From assembly GCA_964017125.1 (NCBI GenBank), contig OZ024903.1, positions 81,968,773 through 82,032,772 on the forward strand: a DNA stretch of 64,000 nt. The letters are read 5' to 3'. The notes beneath the pieces are model-generated. The model had not been told where the DNA came from. It saw only the letters and a program-made list of their open reading frames with translations, and made no database searches. The position numbers and the translations under genes were made by a program. The DNA comes from Flabesymbios commensalis (lineage: Eukaryota; Annelida; Polychaeta; Terebellida; Flabelligeridae). This document shows positions 54,886 through 64,000 of this stretch, one piece after another. Numbering within the stretch: position 1 is the stretch's first letter; each line of letters starts with the position of its first letter.

Positions 54886-55247
54886 TATGTGAACAGATCC
54901 CTGTGATAATATTCGTGTGGCGGCCCAACATGTAAGTAATCGTAAGCGGAAGGCTTACTGTACTAAGTAATCTTACTGATGAAGTTATCGTGATGACAAT
55001 TTCATAAAATTAATTTATAGATCCTTCCGGGGGACCCCCCTTCCGGGGGACCACCGGCGTTGTATTAACGTTCGAACACTTATACTGGCGGTAACTGCCT
55101 ATTTGAAAAGTAATCTGTTAAAGCCCTTTGGCTTCGCACTGCGGTATTATCAGGTTGTGTTTATTAGCAGGTGTGTTCTCCAGTCTATGTTCAAAGTAGC
55201 AAGTATACATAGACAACAGTGACAGTAGACATGTCTTACACAGCAAC
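54886..55247. other. Gene-free stretch with a decayed hairpin
   Basis: CGGTAACTGCCTATTTGAAA and CTTTGGCTTCGCACTGCGG at 55087-55143 resemble half of the AGCAGTAACTGCT hairpin. CTTCCGGGGGACC is directly repeated at 55024 and 55040. Confidence 0.5.
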
Positions 55248-55314
55248 CACGAGACATTGAACCAATGCTGGGTCAATGTTGGCCCTTGACCCAACATTGG
55301 TTCAATGTCTCGTG
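55248..55314. repeat. Short palindrome CACGAGACATTGAACCAATG
   Basis: The arm CACGAGACATTGAACCAATG is exactly inverted at the right (20 of 20), with inner TGGGTCAA / TTGACCCA and centre TGTTGGCCC. The arm is kin to that of the 7225 and 30924 copies, but the long GACG centre is lost. Confidence 0.85.
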
Positions 55315-55686
55315 TAGTGACCGTGTACCGCGACATTTTGATATCGCGGTTTTCAACATGTCAGTTTGTGATAGCACTCATTACACCCACGGTCAAAAAT
55401 AAGCCACTACATTTTTAACGACTTAGAGAAAAACAAGCTGATTCTGCTTTAACGTGGATGAACTGTTACTGATCATTATAAACACATCATTCATCTGATA
55501 AGCCCAACTGAACTATAGATATTGCAATTAGAGGAGATCTCTCTCGATTTTGTGTGGGTTCAAACTGTGGCGGAAATAATCAGATTCAATCATCACAATG
55601 ATCAGTGATGATGGAGCTGACTAACAGCAAGAATGGGAAAATCAGTACCTCAATACAATACATAACAGTATTCAGTTTTGTTGTTG

Positions 55687-55748
55687 TTAGATATGAAAGG
55701 GTGTATCTGCCACTTTATAAAGTGGCAGATACACCCTTTCATATCTAA
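55687..55748. repeat. Perfect 62-bp palindrome, no spacer
   Basis: TTAGATATGAAAGGGTGTAT, then CTGCCACTTTA, followed at once by its exact inverted copy. There are 31 matched pairs and no loop. Related sequences lie at 42528-42612 (imperfect) and 38103 (half). Confidence 0.97.
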
Positions 55749-56304
55749 AGGGATGATATATAGAGATATGTTCCCCATACCTGGTGTGTATGTGGAACCC
55801 ACTGTCTATTACTAGAGGCACACAGCAAATAACCTCTAAGAACTCTTTTAATCTAGCAGTATAGTTCTGCAGATCCTGTGAATCCTCACCTTTTGAATCT
55901 GTTGAGCTGTAAACTCTCTTGATTTGATTGTAAATATGTTTAAACCTTTTTACTAAGGCCTTTTCTCTGCACGCTTCTCTTCACTGCTAGTCACTGTGGG
56001 AAGGATCACCAACGTACACGATTATATCAGCACCTCGTGATATTCATGTCCAGTCACGCGGAGAATTAAAAAAAAACTGACGAATAAGGCGTGTACCTCC
56101 GTGCACGAGTGTATGACTCAGTCTAAGTAATCTGTAAATGATGGGTTTATAATAGTTGATAGGTGATACCAGGTACATTGACACAACTCAATGCCCTGTG
56201 CAGTGAATAGAAGGGAACGTCACGGTATAACAGTATTCTGTTGCAAACCCAGTATACATTGGACGACGTTGATTTTGTCGCAGACAACACGACACATATA
56301 TAGA
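55749..56304. other. Gene-free stretch
   Basis: Nothing recognised. Confidence 0.5.
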
Positions 56305-56555
56305 TCAGATGTTGATTTAAAGTTGGGCCAGCGTCGCAGACGGTGGCACAACTTTAAAACAACATGAAATCCATATCTCGTGCTTGCAATGATCGAAGCC
56401 CTAATGATCACATGATCTCCGTCGTCCCATCAACCACCACACGTTGGACCAATATTGATTTAACAGGAGATGTGTTCCAGTTCTGTGGTTTAACGTTGGT
56501 CCAACGTCGCAGACTGTGGACCAACATTATTCCAAGACCTCCTGGTGTTTCCTGT
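56305..56555. repeat. Two palindromes, GGCCCA/ACGTC family
   Basis: 56305-56388: GTTGATTTAAAGTTGGGCCA with GTGGCACAACTTTAAAACAA. 56440-56555: GTGGTTTAACGTTGGTCCAA with GACTGTGGACCAACATTA and the right end GACCTCCTGGTGTTTCCTG. Confidence 0.75.
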
Positions 56556-56639
56556 ATTTGTTACGTACATGTAGCCATGCCTACCAGTCAGGTGAGTTTG
56601 TTTGTCAGTGTGAATATTTACGTCCACCTGTCTGTTGCC

Positions 56640-57545
56640 AGCCATTAATCAATGTATGCTGTGGATGACGTCATAGGAGACAAAAAGTACAGGATCCCGA
56701 CAAAGGGCTGGTTAATTATTCATATATGTACCATCCATATAGGTCAAAGTGACCTATATTCTGTATAATTTTAGGCTGGAATGTTTTCTACTCATCCTCC
56801 GACACACTAGCAAATTTCATAAAGATATGGCGGCTGGTCTTTCTAATCATGATAATAAGTAATAAAATGTACCCTGATGACATCGCGAAGTCAGGCAACC
56901 CGGTCATGCCGAGTAAATAAAATGATCAATAGAGCTATCAGGGTTGTTGGAAAGAGTGGAGCTGATAAATTACAACGGTGACAACTGCCAAAAGGTCACC
57001 CCAAGCATGTGGAAAAACATAATTTAGGGCTAAGTCAACCTGTATAAAGACAAAATATTAGTAGGCCTATATAATATGACAACATTTTCACATATACTTT
57101 GCATTCTCGTGAAACACCTAAGACTGATCATGCCTTGCTGTGTTGCGCTCCAGAGATTTCGCGACAAAATATAGCTCCAGAACTCATCCACATAAATGTA
57201 GACTACATGATGGAATAGTCTGGATGCTAAGTGATGAAAGCATGCATTTATAATTATTTCGCAACAAAAGACCTTACAATATTATTTATTATGGCCTAAT
57301 TATTTTCCATTCCTAATTTCGTTAAATACTTCACAGCTGATGTGATCAAAATCAAATTTAGAGATTACTTTATATTTTCTAAAACGTCCATTTTGTGATT
57401 TATAAATCTACTTTTCCTAAATTAGGAGATTCGGAAGGAAATATTATAATTTTATGTCACTATTGAATTGAAATGGAACAGATAGAAACATAAAGACAAT
57501 ATCAGCAAAATTTCAAAATCGTTGACCTCCGCTTTGTCGAATCTG
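56640..57545. other. Gene-free stretch
   Basis: Nothing recognised. Confidence 0.5.
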
Positions 57546-57549
57546 TCGT

Positions 57550-59357
57550 TATGAAAAACAGTCTACTGAATCTGTGCTGTACGTCCACAAAACCAGACTA
57601 CTGCGTCTGTGCTGTACGTTCACAAAACAGTCTACTGAGTCTGTCTGTACGTCCACAAAAAAGTCTACTGAGTCTGTCTGTACGTCCACAAAACAGTCTA
57701 CTGAGTCTGTGCTGTACGTCCACAAAAACAGTCTACTGGGTCTGTGATGTTTGTCCACAAAAACAGTCTACTGAGTCTGTGCTGTATGTCCACAAAAACG
57801 GTCTACTGAGTCTGTGCTGTACGTCCACAAAACAGTCTACTGAGTCTGTGATGTTTGGCCACAAAAACAGTCTACTGAGTCTGGGCTGTATGTCCACAAA
57901 AACAGTCTACTAAGTCTGTGATGTACGTTCACAAAACAGTCTACTGAGTCTGTCTGTACGTCCACAAAACAGTCTACCAAGTCTGTCTGTACGTCCATAA
58001 AACAGTCTACTGAGTCTGTGTTGTACGTCCACAAAACACTCTACTGAGTATGTGATGTTTGTCCACAAAAACAGTCTACTGAGTCTGTGCTGTACGTCCA
58101 CAAAAACAGTCTACTAGTCTGTGCTGTACGTCCACAAAACAGTCTACTGAATCTGTCTGTACGTCCACAAAACAGTCTACTAGTCTGTTTGTACGTCCAT
58201 AAAACAGTCTACTGAGTCAGTGTTGTACGTCCATAAAACAATCTACTGAGTCTGTGATGTATGTCCACAAAAACAGTCTATGAAGTTTGTGCTGTACGTC
58301 CACAAAGCACTCTAGTCTACTAAGTCTGTCTGTACAGCCACAAAAACAGTCTACTGAGTCTGTGCTGTACGTCCACAAAAACAGTTTACTGAGTCTGTCT
58401 GTACGTCCACAAAACAGTCTACTGAGTCTGTCTGTACGTCTACAAAAACAGTCTACTGAGTCTGTGCTGTACGTCCACAAAAACAGTCTACTAGTTTGTG
58501 CTGTACGTCCACAAAAACAGTCTACTGAATCTGTCTGTACGTCCACAAAACAGTCTACTGAGTCTGTCTGTACGTCCATAAAACAGTCTACTGAGTCTGT
58601 GTTGTACGTCCATAAAACACTCTACTGAGTCTGTGATGTTTGTCCACAAAAACAGTCTACTAAGTCTGTGCTGTACGTCCACAAAAACAGTTTACTGAGT
58701 CTGTCCTGTACGTCCACAAAAACAGTCTACTGGGTCTGTGCTGTACGTCCACACAAACAGTCTACTGAGTCTGTCTGTACGTCCACAAAACAGTCTACTG
58801 AGTCTGTGCTGTACGTCCACAAAAACAGTCTACTGAGTCTGTGCTGTACGTTGAGTCTGTCTGTACGTCCACAAAACACTCTACTGAGTCTGTGATGTTT
58901 GTCCACAAAAACAGTCTACTAAGTCTGTGCTGTACGTCCACAAAAACAGTTTACTGAGTCTGTCCTGTACGTCCACAAAAACAGTCTACTGGGTCTGTGC
59001 TGTACGTCCACACAAACAGTCTACTGAGTCTGTCTGTACGTCCACAAAACAGTCTACTGAGTCTGTGTTGTACGGCCACAAAAACAGTCTACTGAGTATG
59101 TGCTGTACAGCCACAAAAACAGTCTACTGAGTCTGTGCTGTACGTTCAGAAAACAGTCTACTGAGTCTGTGCTGTACGTTCACAAAACAGTCTAATGAGT
59201 CTGTGCTGTACGTTCACAAAAACAGTCCACTGAGTCTGTGCTGTACGTCCACAAAACAGTTTACTGAGTCTGTGCTGTACGTCCACAAAAACAGTCTACT
59301 GAGTCTGTGCTGTACGTCCACAAACCAGTCTACTGAGTCTGTCTGTACGTCCACTGG
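57550..59357. repeat. Minisatellite, 33-36-bp units, about 50 copies
   Basis: Base unit CAGTCTACTGAGTCTGTGCT plus GTACGTCCACAAAAA, with a shorter variant lacking GTG (CTGTCTGTACG) and a GTGATGTTTGTCC variant. A block of about 175 bp at 58624 recurs at 58884 almost unchanged, giving a higher-order period of 260 bp. Open frames on both strands (LLSLCCTSTK; LSRLFCGRT) are by-products. The units are contiguous and diverged, without unique spacers. Confidence 0.95.
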
Positions 59358-59517
59358 CTCTACGAGGTATTCTATCCACTCTGTTTTCTCCTCCTTTGAG
59401 CGACCTTTTTAACACCAGCAATAGTGTTCCGGGTATTCCACCTATTTCCTAAACAGGTTACCCTAGTTACGTACTAAATGGAACAGCTTTTAATATGTCC
59501 ATTCTATTTTACATATC

Positions 59518-61500
59518 ATGTCATACGGCAGTGTCAAGCATGGCTGTAATGAACTCTTATCAGCACTAGGTTTACTGTTTAATACCATTATTGCCATTGG
59601 AAAATATCCATCAAGTTGGGCCTCTGGTATAATTCATCCTGTTCACAAAAAAGCTGACCATAACGTGCCCGATAACCACAGGAAAGTTACAGTAATGCCA
59701 TGCATTGGGAATTTATTTGAATCTGTACTTAATAACAGACTGTCTTTTAAAAATGATGTATGCAATGATAATGATCCCTTTCAAGCCGGCTTTAGAAGTA
59801 ACTCCCGGACGACTGATAAAGTATTTATTCTATGCGTCATTATAGATAAGCAAAGGTGTCTTTCAAAGCCCCCTGTATACATGTTTTGTTGATTTTACAA
59901 AAGCATTTGACTATATTGACAGATCAGCACTGTATTATAAATTACTGAGCAGAGGAATAGACGACACTTTTTTAAATGTAATAAAGAGTATGTTTTCTAA
60001 AGCTGAGTGCCCTGTAAAATGAGATTCGTGCATCAGCGAGATATTAAAAATCGAATTTGGTGTCCTGCAAAGTGGTATGCTCAGCCCCAAATTATTTACA
60101 GAATTTCTGCAGGATATATCCAAATCATATGATCAAGGTGAGGGTATCCTCGTAGACACTTTATGAATTGTATACTTGTTATTTGCAGACGACCTTGTCT
60201 TTTTTTCAGATTCTGCAAATGGATTGCAAAAGCAATTAACTGCCTTTAATATGCATGCTTCTCTGTGGCATATAATAGACAGCATTCCTAAAACAAAAGT
60301 TCTCATATTTGACAAATGCAATACGTCAGAATGTGACAACTTCTACTATGGTGATGATATAATAAAAAAAGCTGAACAACATAAATACCTTGGGGTTGTA
60401 TATAGCACTAAATATCCTAAGAATGTATTGAAAGAAACGTTCCTTCATCTCGCTTCCCAAGCTGGTAAAGCAGTTTTTTCTCTACACAAGCAATCTCGTC
60501 CCGTAGTCGGTAAACTGTCACCTGTTATTGCATTCAAGTTTTTTTATTGCTAAATACTGCCCATATTAGAGTATGCAAGTGATATATGGTATACCGGTAA
60601 TAGTGTTAATGATTTGGAGAAAATACATCTAAAATTTTATAAATGAACGCTGGGTGTTAGAAAGCAAACACCCACTCCTGCAATATATGGTGACACATGA
60701 CGGTTTCCATCGATTATCAGGCAACATATTAAAGCTGTAGAAAATTGGTGTAGCCCTCTAGACCAATCTCAGAACCACCCTGTCAAAAATGCCTATAATA
60801 TGCTACTAGAGCTAGATGGCACTGGATTCACAAACTGGTGCTCGCGTATTCGGTCTGTCCTTGAACTAATCGGGCTAGACCAAGCTTGGGAGACGCAGCA
60901 CATTGGCAATACAAATAAATTCATGCTTTTCTTTAAAGATTCAATTGTTAGAATATTTACAGAGCGGTGGAGACAAGATATCGAGAGATCAAGTAAGCTG
61001 CGCACATATTCATTAGTGAAAAAATCTTTGTGTGTGGAACCATACATCTCAAACATAGAAGGGAACCACCTCATAATAGCAATGGCGAGCTATAGAATGA
61101 GCTCACATGATTTAAAAATAGAGAGAGGACGATACAATAATCCAATAACTCCAATAAACCAACGAATATGCACAAGGTGTGAATCAAACGAGATTGGCGA
61201 CGAAATACACCGTCTTCTCCACTGTAATGCTATGAACAATAAACGCGAAATCTTGCTTAATTCTGTAGCCGGAATTTCAGTATGCAACCAACAAATGATA
61301 TGTTTCTACAAATTATGACATCTAGAGACATAACAGTAGTTATGTTGTTTTAGTTATAGTTGTTTTAAACAAACTAAGGGTTAAAAATATTGAGTATGAT
61401 AAAAGTAAATTCATATTCAAGCTGAAATATTTTGTTTGTGTGTCGTGCCTTGCGTGACTAGCATAAATAATTATTATCATGATTATGTGTCATTATTATT
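59518..61500 (+). mobile_element. LINE, 5'-truncated and broken, reverse transcriptase plus C-terminal zinc motif
   Basis: Translated pieces follow the non-LTR reverse-transcriptase order. 59518-59892 carries YPSSWASGIIHPVHKKA, PCIGNLFESVLNNRL and QAGFRSNSRTTDK. After a frameshift, 59880-60165 has VDFTKAFDYIDRSALYYKLL and GVLQSGMLSPKLF. 60176-60553 has the catalytic FADD (60182-60193) and KYLGVVY. 60554-60790 has ILPILEYASDIWY. 60800-61318 ends with a zinc-type motif CTRC...H...HC. At least one frameshift and several in-frame stops make it dead. The start is truncated; the 3' end is not marked by a clear tail. The zinc motif and RT wording suggest an I/Nimb/Jockey-like clade (inference). Confidence 0.85.
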
Positions 61501-61642
61501 GTTATAACGTTACATTTTTATGTAGAACAATCACAAGTCATCTGTCGCTATATTATTCATATTATCATGCCTTCATGATCTGACTTTGCTATTACCACAT
61601 ATCAGGACGGCTGTTGCTCTCGGATCTAATTTATTTGGCTTT

Positions 61643-63660
61643 TTAAGGGCCTGACACACCTTGGCGATCACTGTCAATGTAACGCACGAAAAAATATTGA
61701 CAATTATTGAAAAAGCTGGCGATTGATGGACTCTCATGATCCAGAACGATTGTCTAGCGTTCATAAGCGCATGAGTGGCGTTGAAGTAACGCGATTGACG
61801 ACTGAAGAACGCAGATCACATAATCCGTGGTTTCATCGTTAGCGATCACCAGCGTGGGAGTAGCGCATGAGTAAAGCATGTATAACGCACTCGACGACTG
61901 GGGAGCGACTGTCAACGTGTGCTGCACGTTCCGCAACGCCCAGTTACGATCACATGATACCACGAGGTTTTACTGCAATATTTCATTGGTTTTATTAGAT
62001 TTCTAACGGTAAAATTATATTTTTAAAGATGTTAACCCGTAACACAATATGTTTAATTTTCATACGAAGTTAAAGTGTTAAAGGCCTACATTGCATTAGA
62101 AGTACATTTTAAACATCTCATATTATTAGTGATCAGCTTATCACAAACTTTTATAAATGCGCTGAATTTTTATACAGATTGATGCATTTGTAGATCTGTT
62201 GTCTATCATTACCAATAATACATTTTTTTTTATTTATGACTACATTTTTTTTAAGTGATCCACCAGGAAGTGTAATACATAGCCTATTATTATACTATAT
62301 TCCTATTATGATTTATAAACAATTAAGTACAGCGACTGAGTAACGCTCTCCTAGCGCATACAACGATCGAGTAACGCTCCCCTAGCGTGTACAACGATCG
62401 AGTACGGCTCCCCTAGCGTATACAACGATCGAGTAACGCTTCCCTAGCGTGTGGAGCAATTGAGTAGCGACCCCCCAACGCTTATCTAGCGTCTCATCTT
62501 ACACGCTGGTGTGCGTTGAAAGTTTTGAACCTGTTCAAAACTCTCAGCGTTCATCAGCGTTCATCTGCGATCAACAACGATCGCCAAACGCACACGGCGA
62601 TAGCATAACGATGGTCCAGCGATGGTTAACGTTCGCCAGCGTTCGGCTGATTTTTTCGTGCGTTACGCGATCGTTGACGCTAATCGCCAAGGTATGACAG
62701 GCCCCTATGCTAGCGCCGTGTGCGTTTAGCGATCGTTGCTGATCGCAGATGAACGCTGATGAACGCTGAGAGTTTTGACCAGGTTCAAAACTTTCAACGC
62801 ACACCAGCGTGTGAGAGGAAACGCTAAATGAGCGCTGGGTGGTCGCTACTCGATCGTTGTACACGCTAGGGGAGCGTTACTCAGTCGCTGTACACGCTAG
62901 GGGAGCGTTACTCAGTCGCTGTACACGCTAGGGGAGCGTTACACAGTCGCATATACATATAATATATATAAATAACACTTCCTGGTGAATCACTTAAAGT
63001 AATAAATTATTGGAAATGATACTCAACATATCTTCAAATGCATCAATCTTTATAAAAGGTCAGCGCATTTATAAAGTTTGTCATCAGCTGATCAATAATA
63101 ACATGACATGTTTAAAATTTACATCTATGCAATATAGGCCTTTAACACGAGAAGTTGTCCAATTAAAAATAACTTATACCAAAACACTGCTGAACTGTCT
63201 GACAAAACTTCGTTTAAAAATTCAACAAATTGTCTCATTGGGTAACATATTTAAAAGGATAAATTTGGCGCTAAATATCTACCAAAAACCAATGATACTG
63301 CAGTAAAACGTTGTGGTTTTAAAGATACATCATGTGATCGTAACTGTGCGTTGCGGAACGTCGAGCACACGTTGGCGGTCGCTCTGCAGTCGTCGAGTGC
63401 GTCATACATACGTTACGCATGCGCTACTCTCACGCTGGCAGTCGCTGGTGATCGCTGGCGATAGAATCACGGAATATGTGATGTGCGTTCTTCAGTCGCC
63501 AATAACGTCACTCTAACGCTACTCATGCGCTTATGAACGCTGGACAATCGTTCTGGATCATGAAAGTCTATCAATCGCCAGCGTTTTCAATAATTTTTAA
63601 TATTTTTCCGTGCGTTACGCGATCGTTAACAGTGATCGCCAAGGTGTGACAGGGCCTTTA
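61643..63660. mobile_element. Foldback element, 2 kb, arms of about 0.95 kb
   Basis: The left end AGGGCCTGACACACCTTGGC and the reverse complement of the right end (AAAGGCCCTGTCACACCTTG) begin two arms that are inverted, diverged copies (61643-62608 and 62708-63660). The spacer 62608-62707 carries a third copy of the end, inverted with respect to the left end (TTCGTGCGTTACGCGATCGT ... GGTATGACAGGCCCC). So the left half alone also looks like a TIR element. The outer arm parts are dense in AACGCT, AGCGTT and CGATCG words; 31-bp tandem units lie inside each arm. The arm middle is AT-rich. No transposase is seen. Confidence 0.85.
62337..62475. repeat. 31-bp tandem units in the left foldback arm
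   Basis: About 4.5 units of GAGTAACGCTCCCCTAGCGT plus GTACAACGATC. The right arm has about 3.5 inverted units at 62850-62957. Confidence 0.9.
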
Positions 63661-63821
63661 GGGACGTTTCCGTTGCCTTTGTTATCAGATGAGGTGGGGC
63701 CTTATGGGGGATTTCAGAGTTGCTAAGTCAACTGATTTTCTCTATGAGGTCGGGGATGTTTTTCTTTGATTGTAACTCCGAGTATGTGGTACTAACTAGG
63801 TCGTGAGTTATATGGTATGAA
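63661..63821. other. No feature seen
   Basis: Short AT/GC-mixed sequence between the foldback element and the repeat at the window end. Confidence 0.5.
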
Positions 63822-64000
63822 TTAACCCTTTCACGCCCATACGACCCCTGAGGGCCGGTGAAATATGACGTAATTTTTCACATGCCCGTATTTTGCATTC
63901 ACATGGCCTTTAGATAGCCACAATACATTTAAAATTGTATAATTTCGGTCAGAATACATTGTGCAATGTTTAATTAGTTCGATAATAATTAAAATATATA
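63822..64000. repeat. TTAACCCTTTCACGCCC element start, cut by the window end
   Basis: Starts TTAACCCTTTCACGCCCAT, the same end type as the TTAA MITEs, followed by ACCCCTGAGGGCCGGTG and AT-rich sequence. The other end is outside the window. Confidence 0.5.

Noticed and set aside
57550-59357. CRISPR-like repeated units
   Set aside because: The units are contiguous and diverged, with no unique spacers of regular length and no associated genes; it is a minisatellite in a eukaryotic genome.

Overview
This is AT-rich nuclear DNA from an invertebrate animal, most likely a marine one and possibly a mollusc. The reasons are the tRNA-derived SINEs, the LINE reverse-transcriptase fragments, the dense palindromic MITE-like repeats, the long tetranucleotide microsatellites, and only two convincing host genes in 64 kb. 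The species assignment is inference; nothing in the window fixes it.

Host genes. A single-exon coding region on the minus strand (10302-11909) encodes a 535-residue adaptor-like protein with an N-terminal PTB/PID-type domain and a long disordered tail. A second single-exon coding region on the minus strand (49774-50508) encodes a secreted, probably GPI-anchored, 244-residue YHYH-domain protein. Each has a plausible splice acceptor at or near its start codon, so both probably have an upstream non-coding exon. They do not look functionally linked.

Layout. 0.9-9 kb: a Mutator-like element with a 9-bp target duplication, a dimeric tRNA SINE, and many palindromes. 9-13.4 kb: the PTB gene and its flanks. 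13.4-24.9 kb: SINEs of two families, minisatellites, several elements with terminal inverted repeats (TIRs) and hAT-like MITEs. 25.9-29.5 kb: a 3.6-kb decayed TIR element. 30.6-38.1 kb: a young tandem triplication of a 2.5-kb unit. 38.1-42.6 kb: a block bounded by inverted 35-bp repeats that holds two related LINE fragments. 42.9-50.9 kb: TTAA-flanked (piggyBac-like) MITEs, microsatellites, clustered perfect hairpins and the YHYH gene. 51-55 kb: inverted repeat units around an AT-rich degenerate array. 57.5-59.4 kb: a 33-36-bp minisatellite. 59.5-61.3 kb: a 5'-truncated LINE. 61.6-63.7 kb: a 2-kb foldback element.

Most notable signal. The window holds several families of short palindromes. 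In the clearest one (about 109 bp), the ends and centre are conserved between copies, the arm segments between them differ almost completely, and within each copy the two arms still pair. A second hairpin family conserves only its centre and varies its outer arms in the same way. This suggests that the arms are repeatedly re-copied from one another, for example by fold-back synthesis. I know of no named system for this, and it is the best candidate here for something undescribed.
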